From Vibrio ichthyoenteri ATCC 700023 (GTDB lineage Bacteria; Pseudomonadota; Gammaproteobacteria; Enterobacterales; Vibrionaceae): a DNA stretch of 55,818 nt. The position numbers were made by a program, and so were the translations under genes. Positions 45,001-53,529 of this stretch are shown piece by piece. Where the stretch lies: the NCBI RefSeq assembly GCF_000222605.1, contig NZ_AFWF01000320.1, forward strand, positions 1-55,818. Reading direction: 5' to 3'. The notes under the pieces are model-generated. The model saw only the letters and a list, made by a program, of their open reading frames with translations. It was not told where the DNA came from and made no database searches. How positions within the stretch are numbered: position 1 is the stretch's first letter; every line of letters begins with the position of its first letter.

Positions 45001-47446
45001 GGCCAATATGAGCCATGAAATCCGGACGCCAATGAATGCCATTATTGGTATGAGCTATCTCGCGATGCAAACTCAGCTTAATAAGAAGCAAGCGGATTAT
45101 GTCAATAAGATCCAAACATCGGCGGAATCGCTGTTAGGCATCATTAATGACATCCTTGATTTTTCCAAAATTGAAGCGGGTAAGCTGGATTTAGAGCAGA
45201 CCGAGTTCGATCTCGAAAGCACCATCGACAACTTGGTTCAAGTGGTCTCACAACGTACACAAGAGAAAGATCTTGAGCTGTTGGTTGATCTTGACCCGCA
45301 ACTGCCAACGCATCTAATCGGTGACCCTCTCCGTTTAGGGCAAATATTGCTTAACCTTGCCAACAACGCGATTAAATTTACCGACCGGGGTGAAATCATT
45401 GTCAAAGCGGAGTTAATCGAGCTTGGTGATGACATCGTTGAAGCGCGTTTTTCGGTCAGCGATACCGGAATTGGTATGACTCAAGAACAAATGGCGCGCT
45501 TGTTCCAGTCGTTTAGCCAGGCGGATGCCTCGACCACCCGAAAATATGGTGGTACTGGATTGGGGCTTACTATCAGTAAAACACTGTCAGAAATGATGAA
45601 TGGCTCGATTTGGGTAGAAAGTGAAAGTGGTCAAGGCAGTACCTTCTTCTTTACCGCTCAATTTGGCATCTCTAGCGAGTATCCACAGCAACAGGTGTTA
45701 CCACCGCAAAGCATGCAAGGTGTGTCGGTACTTATCGTTGACGATAGTGTCGCGGCACGTGAGATTCTATTTAGCCTTTGCGATAGTTTGAATTTTACTG
45801 CCGATGTCGCTTGTTCTGGAGCGGAAGCATTAGAGAAAATTCAGACTGCAGAACAAAACCAACAAAAATTTGATGTCATTCTTTCCGATTGGAAAATGCC
45901 AAAAATGGATGGCATTGAGTTAGGTCGACAAATTGAAGCCTTGCAAGAAAGGGGAGAGATCGCGGCTGCGCCTCATTTTGTGATGGTTACGGCCTACGAT
46001 AAAGATGAAATGTTGGCTCAAAGGCAAGAGGTCGACATTGCTGCGTCGATGACCAAACCCGTCAGCTCTTCAACGTTGCTTGATACCGTATCAAGGGTGA
46101 TGACCAAAGAAGGCATAGCCAGTAAAACCAAAGCGGGCAATAAATTGGATACCTCAATCGCCAATGGAATTGCTGGCGCGCGCGTGTTGCTGGTGGAAGA
46201 CAATGCCATCAACCAAGAAATTGCAACTGAGTTGCTGCATATGGTTGGTGTGGAAGTGACAGCAGCCAATAACGGCCAAGAAGCGGTGGATTTGGTTGAA
46301 GCACAATCGTTCGATTTGGTGCTTATGGATATTCAAATGCCGGTGATGGATGGCTATCAAGCGACGCAGGCGATTCGTAATACTGGCCGGTTTGATGACT
46401 TGCCGATCATCGCGATGACGGCCAATGCCATGTCGGGTGATAAAGAGAAATGTCTCGCGGCGGGTATGAATGATCATCTACCTAAGCCCATCAATCCAAA
46501 TCAAGTTTTCCAAGCGTTGGTGGACTGGATTGAACCGACTGGAAAATCGGTGTCGCTCACGATGGAGCCGGAAGCTGACACGACATTCACCATTGATGGT
46601 TTTGACACCGAAAGTGCACTAGCGCGAATGGGTGGCAATATCAAAGCGTATAAAAAGACCTTAGCCAACGTAGCGCAGAGTGAAGCGGATGTGGCGCAAA
46701 GAGTAGAAGCGGCGATAGAGCAGCAGCAAATCAATAGTGCTGTTATCGCAGTACACTCGCTCAAAGGGATTGCCGGTAATATCGGAGCGAATTATCTACG
46801 CGAGCCTGCTGAGCGCTTAGAGCATGCGCTGGCGAAGCAAAAAGAACAATCGCGCTGCGAGCTTGGCGACGAGGAGCGACAGATGCTTGATGAGGTCGCG
46901 CGGCTGGTGGAGAAAATGATCCTCTCGATAGAGCAAGCCTTAGCGGCGAGTGACTCAAACGACAGTGCTGGCTCTGCAGGAAGTGTGATCGATAAAGATC
47001 GTTTTAGAACGCTCTCTTATCAATTGCAGCAGCAGTTGGATGACTTTGACAGCGCAGCTGTGGATACCTTTGATGAAATCCTTGAAAGCATGGGCGGCGC
47101 GCTAGATAAAGGGCTAGCCAATCAAATATCAACGGCGATTGCTAACTACGATTTCGACGCGGCTTTGCCTTTACTTGCCGAGTTGATAGCAAGTATTGAA
47201 CTCGCTGGTGGCGCGGTTTCAGCGACGCAGCCGGTTGAAGCGAATCTTAGTGAGTGGTTGCAAACCATGGAGCAGAAGATCGATCTGTTTGATTCTACGG
47301 TGATCGACTATCTGGATGAGGCGCTTGAGGCCAATATAGAAGATTGGCTCAAAGAGCGGCTTCAGCAACTGCGTGAACCACTAAGCAGTTATGATTTTGA
47401 TACCGGGGCGCAAATGATTGAGCAGCTTAAGCAGGAAATGAGCTAA
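42011..47446 (+). CDS. Giant hybrid sensor kinase, SBP-Cache-PAS-HK-REC-REC-Hpt
   Basis: About 1811 residues. The ATG at 42011 is chosen over 42005 because AAGGA lies 7 bases before it. Order: signal sequence to about residue 40, helical periplasmic region, amino-acid-binding-type SBP domain (about 190-415), helices near 435 and 475, dCache-like periplasmic domain (about 498-795), helix near 806, coiled coil, PAS (about 860-980), HisKA with His1002 in MSHEIRTP, HATPase, receiver 1 (about 1238-1365, [10 protein letters not shown]), receiver 2 (about 1390-1510, [10 protein letters not shown]), Hpt with His1582 in HSLKG, and a C-terminal tandem repeat. It can run a complete phosphorelay internally. 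First gene of a three-gene cluster. Confidence 0.93.
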   Translation: MIKFRLCLVRQLLPKSISQLCAIALLSFLTTFSFFAAANLDGFPPSLQGQLTEAQAKNIAVELKYLDEVLTSSVLSYAFSGDEKWLDRYLDNEPRLNELINALLASQSPPDLMLVERMESAHFELAVLDMQAIDLVKLDQRREAMDLINQEQYHRYKNQYMESLVKLAERIEQRAADTRAASKVSLSDNERQWVNDSVVRVGVESWPPMLYQDDNGNLAGLSGEIVNQIVEKTGLKIELVEGEWSELLAQFKQGDIDLLPHAYKNDQRLQYGQFTTPYFLVRELFFVKDQDEQFRVASDLANATVAISAGYTTIDKVKNLYPKIQVLQTSGIDEAIRAVLDGRADAVLDAETVIQNWLVQNQVSGLHSINEDVVTPSSLHLWSNNQTPLLGSVLQKGLDALQLRDLMLTKNDWNQQQQLSAFSDTSSFNINKSLQYVIVAVVVLLLLLMVMISRVFKASDKELAQKFSSTGFKRSIIVVQIGLCVALIATALNVTRYAERQSIEIINDSLSTLLASAHKRIVGWVGIELESLSQLGHNPQLVAMTEELLKVSPTPQALKNSPLQQQIRQFIEGRTGISGSFGFFIISPDMISLSSRRDTNIGTTNLIQLKRPDLMQQVMDGKGVFVPPIKSDVTLNAGNNERNPPTMFFAVPIVDSSGEVIAVLTKRIDFEGVFSSVLSAGFIGQTGETYALDRSGLLLSNVRFEEQLKQIGLLGADQRSSLNLRIANPGFDISQRQVEPDARWPLTYMANKISERQSGRNLSGYSDYRGVSVVGSWVWDETLNLGIAAEMDSGEAFALLRTFKMTVWSILAVALILMMGTSLFTLRLGTRATRALARSQAELETQVAERTSELKINAERTRTIIDNASDGIIVVNSHGTLVEFSPAAETIFGYQAKEVLIEATQIETLMSQPYHQVYLEHLSEEDADSNLVMEFTGYRKNGEQIDLEIAISEATLAGEQLFTGIVRDATERKEAERELMLAKQKAEEATQAKSDFLANMSHEIRTPMNAIIGMSYLAMQTQLNKKQADYVNKIQTSAESLLGIINDILDFSKIEAGKLDLEQTEFDLESTIDNLVQVVSQRTQEKDLELLVDLDPQLPTHLIGDPLRLGQILLNLANNAIKFTDRGEIIVKAELIELGDDIVEARFSVSDTGIGMTQEQMARLFQSFSQADASTTRKYGGTGLGLTISKTLSEMMNGSIWVESESGQGSTFFFTAQFGISSEYPQQQVLPPQSMQGVSVLIVDDSVAAREILFSLCDSLNFTADVACSGAEALEKIQTAEQNQQKFDVILSDWKMPKMDGIELGRQIEALQERGEIAAAPHFVMVTAYDKDEMLAQRQEVDIAASMTKPVSSSTLLDTVSRVMTKEGIASKTKAGNKLDTSIANGIAGARVLLVEDNAINQEIATELLHMVGVEVTAANNGQEAVDLVEAQSFDLVLMDIQMPVMDGYQATQAIRNTGRFDDLPIIAMTANAMSGDKEKCLAAGMNDHLPKPINPNQVFQALVDWIEPTGKSVSLTMEPEADTTFTIDGFDTESALARMGGNIKAYKKTLANVAQSEADVAQRVEAAIEQQQINSAVIAVHSLKGIAGNIGANYLREPAERLEHALAKQKEQSRCELGDEERQMLDEVARLVEKMILSIEQALAASDSNDSAGSAGSVIDKDRFRTLSYQLQQQLDDFDSAAVDTFDEILESMGGALDKGLANQISTAIANYDFDAALPLLAELIASIELAGGAVSATQPVEANLSEWLQTMEQKIDLFDSTVIDYLDEALEANIEDWLKERLQQLREPLSSYDFDTGAQMIEQLKQEMS

Positions 47447-47498
47447 GCGACGAGTGTATTGAGCGAGAAATGAACGCATAGAAAAGAGAGATGCGAGT

Positions 47499-48620
47499 AT
47501 GGATACAAACAATAGAGCGATCATATTGGCCGTGGATGACACGCCAATTAATATTGAGGTCGTCAAAGGTGTGTTGGCTGAAGAATACTTAGTACAAGCG
47601 GCGCTTAGCGCCTCAATGGCAATGAAAATTATCGACAAGCGCAAACCAGACCTTATTTTGCTTGATGTCATGATGCCTGATGTGGATGGTTACGAAATGT
47701 GCCGCCAGCTCAAAGCGTCGCCAGAGACAGCCGATATACCGGTGATTTTTCTCACTGCAAAATCGCAAGAAGAAGATGAAAAAGAAGGGTTGTCTTTGGG
47801 GGCCGTTGATTACATTACCAAGCCACTCAGTCCGCCGATCTTAAAGGAAAGAGTGAAAAATCATTTGTTGCTCAAATCGGCCCGAGATCAGTTAGCAAGA
47901 CAAAATGAAATATTAGAGCAGAAGGTGGCGCAACGGACACGCCAACTTGATGATCTGCAAAATGTGGTGTTGGTCGCGATGGGGGCTCTGGCAGAATCAC
48001 GCGATCCAGAAACGGGAAATCATATTCGTCGCACACAAAAATATGTGGAAGTGCTAGCGCAGAAATTAGCAAACTATGACAAATATCGTGACTACTTAAA
48101 GCCAGAGATTATCGCGGCGATGGCCAAATCTGCGCCGCTGCATGATATCGGCAAAGTTGGGGTTGTTGATAGTATTTTACTTAAGCCAGGCAAGCTGACC
48201 GAACAAGAGTTTGAAGAGATGAAACGTCATGCTGCCTATGGCCGTGATGCCGTTGAAGCGGCAGAAGGCTCGTTAGGTTTTGCTGACAACTTTCTCGTTT
48301 TTGCCAAAGAGATTACTTATTCTCATCATGAAAAATGGGATGGAAGTGGTTATCCTGAAGGCTTAGTGGGTGAGGATATCCCTTTGTCTGCTCGCATCAT
48401 GGCGCTTGCGGATGTGTATGATGCATTGATCTCGGAACGGGTTTATAAACCCGCATTTAGCCATGAAAAAGCCCTACAAATTATTCTAGAAAACAAAGGT
48501 TCACACTTTGAACCTTTGTTGGTTGATGCTTTTATCGAACACGCGGAATGCTTCCGTGATATTGCTGAAACCTATAAAGATACGTCTACCAATATTACTT
48601 TGCTGCATGGAGGCGCTTAG
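47499..48620 (+). CDS. Response regulator with HD-GYP c-di-GMP phosphodiesterase domain
   Basis: A 373-residue protein. Receiver at about 5-125 with acidic VDD, acceptor Asp56 in LLDVMMP and Lys in TKPLS. A short coiled coil follows, then an HD-GYP domain with metal ligands in PLHDIGKVGV and the HHEKWDGSGYPEG motif, so the GYP is intact. HD-GYP enzymes degrade cyclic di-GMP. It lies 52 bp after the giant kinase and one base before the next start, so it is the likely output of this circuit. Confidence 0.94.
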   Translation: MDTNNRAIILAVDDTPINIEVVKGVLAEEYLVQAALSASMAMKIIDKRKPDLILLDVMMPDVDGYEMCRQLKASPETADIPVIFLTAKSQEEDEKEGLSLGAVDYITKPLSPPILKERVKNHLLLKSARDQLARQNEILEQKVAQRTRQLDDLQNVVLVAMGALAESRDPETGNHIRRTQKYVEVLAQKLANYDKYRDYLKPEIIAAMAKSAPLHDIGKVGVVDSILLKPGKLTEQEFEEMKRHAAYGRDAVEAAEGSLGFADNFLVFAKEITYSHHEKWDGSGYPEGLVGEDIPLSARIMALADVYDALISERVYKPAFSHEKALQIILENKGSHFEPLLVDAFIEHAECFRDIAETYKDTSTNITLLHGGA

Positions 48621-48621
48621 T

Positions 48622-50145
48622 ATGGATTCTTTTAAGCGTATAGCTTATGACTCTCCTTATAAGGGGATGTCAGTTCTTATCGTTGATGATTTTGAAGCGA
48701 TTACACGAACCTTGTGTAATGCGTTTGAACAACTTGGATTTAAAACCATTTACCAAGCGAGAGATGGTCGCGAGGCGTGGCAGAGCTTAGAGCGTAATTC
48801 AGTCGATATTATCGTATCGGATTGGAAAATGCCCAAGATGGATGGATTAGAGCTACTAAAAAAAGTACGTGAATCTAAACATCATCAGAAAACCCCCTTT
48901 ATTATGCTCACCGGTAATCTTAATCAAAGTGACGTAGTTCAAGCCATTGAAGCGGGCGTTTCCGAATATCTTGTTAAGCCTTTTTCTAAAGTGACGTTAA
49001 GCGAAAGGGTGCACAAAGCATTTGTTTCGCCTATCCGCAGTCATGCATCGCGCCGCTCTAATGATAGTGAAATACAGCTGGATGCGGAGGTGAAACGGAC
49101 CATTTTGGTGGTGGACGATGAGCCTTCGAACTTACAAGTGCTTGGCGAGTTGTTAAAACCCATTTATAAAATAAAAGCCTGCCGAAGTGGCGCGCAAGCA
49201 ATTGATATTTGTGCAAAAGCAGATAAACCGGATCTGATTCTACTCGATATTATGATGCCTGAAATGGATGGGTTAGAGGTGTGTAAAGCGCTTAAATCTG
49301 ATCCCGTAACAGAGTTTATCCCGATTATCTTTGTATCGGCACTATCGCAAACCGACGATGTGGTAAAGGGATTGAAGCTTGGCGCTCTCGACTACATCAT
49401 GAAGCCGGTGATCCCCGAGATTGTGCTTGCGCGAGTGGAAACGCATATCAATGCCGTGATTCAACGTGAAAAGCTGATTAAGCAAGTCGACCAGTTAATC
49501 GAATCCTCTCGAGATCAAGACCAAGCGGATCAAACCTTTTTCCACGATCTACGCAATCCATTGACGGCGATCCAAACCACATTGAGCCAGTTAAAAAGCG
49601 ATGATAACGATGTACAAGTCGTGAAAGACAACACCGCGATGCTGGCACAAATGATCGATAACTACCGTTTGCTGAAACAACTGGAGCGAGGGGAATACTC
49701 AAAACCGCTAACATCCGTCACGGCACAAAGTGCGATACAACAAGTCGTGGAGAACTATCAAGCGAAAGCAGAGCAAAAGCAATTGCGCTTTAGCGTTGAT
49801 GTGGACCCTGCATTGCGTTATTTAGGCGATGAACTGCTTAGCTACACCATGCTTTGTAATCTGTTTTCAAACGCGATCGAGGCAGCCCCTAAGGAATCAG
49901 CGATTACGATTCAAGCCAGCCCGATTGAGCAACAGATCTTGATGACGATACACAATGACGGCGAAGTACCGGAAGAGATTCGTCCGCAATTTTTCGACAA
50001 ATTTACCACATCGGGTAAGTCGGGAGGTTCGGGAATTGGTGCTTACTCAGCAAAACTTTGTGCACAAGCGCAACAAGGGGAGATTAAACTCGAAGATGCC
50101 GGAGAAGGCACGACGATAAGTTTGCACATGCAAGCGAAAGAGTAA
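48622..50145 (+). CDS. REC-REC-histidine kinase
   Basis: A 507-residue soluble protein beginning at ATG 48622 with GGAGG 8 bases upstream; the frame is open further up, inside the previous gene. Two receivers (about 14-135 with [10 protein letters not shown], and 150-275 with LLDIMMPEMDG) precede a kinase core whose phosphoacceptor region reads FFHDLRNPLTA instead of the usual SHELRTP. The HATPase domain has NLFSNAIEAA and SGGSGIGAY. The tandem input receivers suggest that it is controlled by phosphate from other kinases. Third gene of the cluster. Confidence 0.92.
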   Translation: MDSFKRIAYDSPYKGMSVLIVDDFEAITRTLCNAFEQLGFKTIYQARDGREAWQSLERNSVDIIVSDWKMPKMDGLELLKKVRESKHHQKTPFIMLTGNLNQSDVVQAIEAGVSEYLVKPFSKVTLSERVHKAFVSPIRSHASRRSNDSEIQLDAEVKRTILVVDDEPSNLQVLGELLKPIYKIKACRSGAQAIDICAKADKPDLILLDIMMPEMDGLEVCKALKSDPVTEFIPIIFVSALSQTDDVVKGLKLGALDYIMKPVIPEIVLARVETHINAVIQREKLIKQVDQLIESSRDQDQADQTFFHDLRNPLTAIQTTLSQLKSDDNDVQVVKDNTAMLAQMIDNYRLLKQLERGEYSKPLTSVTAQSAIQQVVENYQAKAEQKQLRFSVDVDPALRYLGDELLSYTMLCNLFSNAIEAAPKESAITIQASPIEQQILMTIHNDGEVPEEIRPQFFDKFTTSGKSGGSGIGAYSAKLCAQAQQGEIKLEDAGEGTTISLHMQAKE

Positions 50146-50174
50146 CAACGGTTTTAGGCCGCCCTCGCCAGTGG

Positions 50175-50486
50175 TTACTCTACCGTGATTTGCTGAGCGA
50201 GCGGTCTACTGATGAAATTATATTGCTTAAAGCATTCGGCCGCTTGCAAGAACGAATTATAGGCTGCTTCGAACGTTTCGCTGGTAGCATTGGCAATCTC
50301 ATCAGCAGCTTGATTAAGTTGGCACTCCGCTGTAATTCTCTCCAATTGTTCTTGTGACACCGGTTGGCCATTTTTCTCATACCATATAACGGGTGCTAAA
50401 TTGTATTCAGTTTGAGCCCAAGTGGTACTGCTTAATAAGCAGGCCGAGAGTATTAGGTTGCGAGCTAAAGGTATCACGCATTTCAT
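50175..50486 (-). CDS. Small secreted hypothetical protein
   Basis: A 103-residue protein with a signal peptide (to TWAQ, about residue 24) and a mature region with two Cys (AECQLNQ and AAECFKQ) that could form a disulfide between two helices. Family not recognised. AAGGA lies about 10 bases upstream of the ATG. It is convergent with the signalling cluster. Confidence 0.65.
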   Translation of the reverse strand: MKCVIPLARNLILSACLLSSTTWAQTEYNLAPVIWYEKNGQPVSQEQLERITAECQLNQAADEIANATSETFEAAYNSFLQAAECFKQYNFISRPLAQQITVE

Positions 50487-50521
50487 TGTCAGCTATCCTT
50501 CCACAGTTAATGGTGCACGTT

Positions 50522-51079
50522 TTAGCTCAGTAGGCTCGAGCGCTGTGACCAATCCCAAAGACAAGCCCAAGTAAAAAAGAGACAGCTCAGTGCCCACAAG
50601 ACTTTCTCTGCGATGTCATATAGGTATTCGTTGTCCCGTTTGTCGTAATGATCAACAACAGTCACCAGTAGCGCCAGCGCTAAACAAAAGCAGGCGGCGA
50701 ATACAGCCAAGACGGGCTCGCCTGCAAAAGTGATGCCTTCAGTGCGCTTGCCGGGAATGTAAATTTCACCATTAATCAGCCCATAGCTGGCGTAGGTGAT
50801 GAGCAGTGTCGCCATTCCGGCCCATAAATTGCGCATTTGTCGCGGTATTTCATTGGCAACATAAACCGGCACTTTTTTGCTGAATTCGTATTGGCCATGA
50901 CGCTTATTGAGATAAGATTTTTTGATCAGCAGACGCATGATCAGGGCTTCTTCATCTGCGCTATAGTAGCCAGTATTTAGCTTGGCAAAAAGCTTCTGCC
51001 CGAGTGCTGGCGTGATCTCTTCTTTACCAGCGTAAAGAACTTTGCGTTGTTCAAAGTAAAAATGCAGTTTACTTAACAT
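50522..51079 (-). CDS. Hypothetical membrane protein
   Basis: A 185-residue protein. A charged cytoplasmic-like N-terminal part (about 1-85) is followed by hydrophobic helices near 87-103, 122-142 and 160-178. Family not recognised. No clear ribosome binding site. It lies 35 bp upstream of the small secreted-protein gene and may be co-transcribed with it. Confidence 0.65.
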   Translation of the reverse strand: MLSKLHFYFEQRKVLYAGKEEITPALGQKLFAKLNTGYYSADEEALIMRLLIKKSYLNKRHGQYEFSKKVPVYVANEIPRQMRNLWAGMATLLITYASYGLINGEIYIPGKRTEGITFAGEPVLAVFAACFCLALALLVTVVDHYDKRDNEYLYDIAEKVLWALSCLFFTWACLWDWSQRSSLLS

Positions 51080-51271
51080 ATGATGAAGTACTGAGCTAAA
51101 GCGATGAGGGATTCAATTTGAGCAGCCAACATCGTAAAAATGGTAACGACAACCGAGGAATATGCCGAATATTAGGCCGCTACCATACAATAAGTTAGGT
51201 TGAAGAACTTTGGCTAGCGTCATGATTTTCAACAGCATTGTTGATATGAGGATGGAAACTAAGCGAGAGGG

Positions 51272-51311
51272 AAATAATAGCGACGTAACGTTAAAGGCTA
51301 GCCGTCGCTAT
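51272..51311 (-). terminator. Probable terminator of the deformylase gene
   Basis: ATAGCGACG pairs perfectly with CGTCGCTAT across a 17-base loop, followed on the minus strand by TATTATTTCC. It lies about 16 bases past the stop. Confidence 0.6.
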
Positions 51312-51326
51312 CGATCAATGTTTTGA

Positions 51327-51830
51327 TTATGCAGTTTGCTTTAAGTGCTTTTTCACTTTCTTCAGCGCCATATTACGCTTTAATGGTGAAAGGTAGTCGA
51401 TGAAAAGGTTACCAGCGAGGTGATCAATTTCATGTTGCAGAGCAATCGCTAAAAATTCATCATTTTCGATAGTGACAGGGTTACCTTGGCGATCGAGTGC
51501 GCTAACAACCACAGACGTGTAGCGTTCAACATCAGCATAATATTCAGGGACTGACAGGCAACCTTCTTGGCCCATGGCTTTATCAGAACCACTGACAATC
51601 TCAGGGTTGATCAAAATTAGAGGGTCATTGCGTTCATCAGAAAGATCGATAATGATGATGGCCTCTTTGCTACCCACTTGAGTTGCCGCCAAGCCAATAC
51701 CGTTATCCGTTGCATAAAGGGTGTCCAACATATCATCAATCAGAGTCTGAACTGATTCAATGTCGCTCACTTTCGTTGCTGGGATTTTAAGTCTTGGATC
51801 TGGAGCGGTGAGAATGTCTAAAACGGCCAT
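51327..51830 (-). CDS. def: Peptide deformylase
   Basis: A 167-residue metalloenzyme that removes the N-formyl group from new proteins. All three motifs are present: GIGLAATQV (44-52), EGCLSVP (metal ligand Cys91) and QHEIDHLAG (His133 and His137 ligands, catalytic Glu134). AAGG precedes the ATG. The housekeeping def normally lies with fmt; here fmt is absent, so this is probably the second deformylase that Vibrio species carry. Confidence 0.95.
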   Translation of the reverse strand: MAVLDILTAPDPRLKIPATKVSDIESVQTLIDDMLDTLYATDNGIGLAATQVGSKEAIIIIDLSDERNDPLILINPEIVSGSDKAMGQEGCLSVPEYYADVERYTSVVVSALDRQGNPVTIENDEFLAIALQHEIDHLAGNLFIDYLSPLKRNMALKKVKKHLKQTA

Positions 51831-52026
51831 AGTTACCTTCTAATTTTATTGGTCATGCTTAATGTTGTTGCAATGATGCTGCGATTTAAAATTTGAGCTC
51901 ATCTTAAATAGCGGGCGACATTATATACCTAAGTCGACAAGAGATGCTTGGTTACGTGACAATTAATTAAGCCTCGGTAGCTCAAGCGCTAGGGTGTTTC
52001 CCTTTGATACCATTAAGCTGAGAGCA

Positions 52027-52686
52027 TTAGTGGTAAACGTGGTTTGCGAGTACCTGTTGGCAGTGATTAATATATTCATGAGCTTCAGGTTGATATTGTT
52101 CGCTATCTTCCATGATCATCACTTGTTGGAATATCTCGATAGCGGCTTGGAATAGGCTACCACCTTGAGCAAAGTTATCGCCATTCCACGCAATTTCACC
52201 GTTATCCATTAAGGTTCTTGCTTTGTAGAAAAAATGCTTAGCACTTGGGTCTTCACCGATCACTCGATCTAAGATTTCAATCGCGTAGGCATTGACGCCT
52301 TCACAGCAAATAAGATCGGCGTATAACAGCAAGCAATCAATATTATTCGGCGCAAGGTTTAGCGCAGCCTCAAGCAGCTCCTGCGCGGTGTGATCATCAA
52401 TATCCAGCGCAAAATACAGGTTCGCCAACTGGTAGTAAGCATCCACTAAGTTCGGGTCAAGTTCGATTGCGTGGTTAAAATCGGCGATGGCTTGGGGAAC
52501 ATCATTTTGTTCGTTGCGGCTATGGTGCATCACCGGCAGCATGTACTCTCCAGCCAGTAAAATTCCTCGTTGATAATAAGCGCTTGCCAAGTTGGGCTGA
52601 GATTCAATCTGTGCGTTTAGTTGCTCTAATCTTGTGTCGTCCGGAGAGGTTTTTAACAGATTAAGGAAGTTTTTTAGGCGATTCAT
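52027..52686 (-). CDS. Tetratricopeptide repeat protein
   Basis: A 219-residue soluble protein with TPR-like helix pairs. The clearest repeat is IADFNHAIELDPNLVDAYYQLANLYF near residues 63-88 and another follows at about 95-130; the first (ASAYYQRGILL) is partial. TPRs are protein-binding scaffolds. No signal peptide. Partner unknown. Confidence 0.8.
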   Translation of the reverse strand: MNRLKNFLNLLKTSPDDTRLEQLNAQIESQPNLASAYYQRGILLAGEYMLPVMHHSRNEQNDVPQAIADFNHAIELDPNLVDAYYQLANLYFALDIDDHTAQELLEAALNLAPNNIDCLLLYADLICCEGVNAYAIEILDRVIGEDPSAKHFFYKARTLMDNGEIAWNGDNFAQGGSLFQAAIEIFQQVMIMEDSEQYQPEAHEYINHCQQVLANHVYH

Positions 52687-52834
52687 GGCATTAGTTGTGA
52701 TAGATGAATAAGGTCATAGCGGCCGAACTGGCGTTTTAGCGGTTAAATTCGGTGGCGTAGAATAGCATGACTTTAGCGGTTTAACATTGGCAAACGAGAT
52801 TATTTTATTGAGTAATAACCGTGTAGAGCCTCCG

Positions 52835-53335
52835 TTATACGTCCAGCGCTTGCAACCAATATTGATGTGTTAATTCAGAAACAGAGGCGTTCTCCTGTGA
52901 CTGGCTAATCACAAAATGGGCTAAATTTTCTGCAATGGTTTTGTTACCTAACAGAGCAAGGCTACGTATTGCGCGGGTGATTCTCAGTTGATTATGATCT
53001 TGATTCTTTAGCCAGACATGGTGCGTGGCACTGAGAGGGTAGGGAGAGCTAATCGTCTCGCCATCACGGGTAAGCCCCCAGAATTCAAGCATTAAATCCA
53101 GGGCTCGCAAATGCGCGATGGGTAGCTGTGGATCATTGGCAAATTGTGCGCGGACATCATCGGTCACTAATGGTGCGTGACGGTTGAACTTGGTGCCTTG
53201 ATCGATCGGAAATAGCACCTGAATGTATTTATGGTCGTGCTCTAACCAAAAATGGTTGTAGGCAAAGAATTGGTCGATATGTCGACCTAAGCTATCGGGT
53301 TTGTCACCCAAAATAAAACCAGCGATATCAGTCAT
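52835..53335 (-). CDS. Opioid growth factor receptor (OGFr)-like domain protein
   Basis: A 166-residue protein. The ATG at 53335 has GGAAG 7 bases upstream; the open frame extends 9 codons further. Residues about 14-115 match the OGFr conserved domain: IDQFFAYNHFWLEHDHKYIQVLFPI with the H-x-Y-I-Q-x-L-F-P core, then LRALDLMLEFWGL. The domain is named for a vertebrate receptor but occurs in bacteria, where its role is unknown. No membrane segment is present. Confidence 0.78.
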   Translation of the reverse strand: MTDIAGFILGDKPDSLGRHIDQFFAYNHFWLEHDHKYIQVLFPIDQGTKFNRHAPLVTDDVRAQFANDPQLPIAHLRALDLMLEFWGLTRDGETISSPYPLSATHHVWLKNQDHNQLRITRAIRSLALLGNKTIAENLAHFVISQSQENASVSELTHQYWLQALDV

Positions 53336-53447
53336 GGCAAGCTTCCAGTGAAGAAGTGTCATTCACCGATACATTGATGGGTGAACGATTAAATAATTGA
53401 TTAAACGTGATTTTACACGCTAAAGCACGAAACGGAATCAATAAAAA

Positions 53448-53473
53448 AGCCAGTCAACTATCGCTGACTGGCT
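53448..53473 (-). terminator. Terminator of the COG2509 flavoprotein gene
   Basis: On the minus strand AGCCAGTCA pairs perfectly with TGACTGGCT around an eight-base loop, followed by six T. Confidence 0.92.
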
Positions 53474-53501
53474 CAATGTCATTTCTCTGTGGCTAATGCC
53501 C

Positions 53502-53529
53502 AGTTGCTAGTTGCTAGTTGCTAGTTGCG
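53502..53529. repeat. 7-bp tandem repeat across a stop codon
   Basis: AGTTGCT is repeated three times with a fourth imperfect copy (AGTTGCG), covering the last codons and stop of the flavoprotein gene. The stop used is a TAG made by the repeat itself. Such arrays change copy number by replication slippage. Confidence 0.9.

Noticed and set aside
51113-51238. 41-codon minus-strand frame with a hydrophobic middle between two genes
   Set aside because: No ribosome binding site and no recognisable relative; could be a small membrane peptide but is not supported here.
51965-51995. Possible tRNA: GGTAGCTCAAGCG resembles a tRNA D-arm
   Set aside because: No acceptor stem, anticodon arm or T-arm consensus follows at the right distance; a chance match.
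52735-52785. Direct repeat TTTAGCGGTT at 52735 and 52772 upstream of the TPR gene
   Set aside because: Spacing of 37 bp is not helically phased for a known regulator and the word is AT-rich; too weak to call.
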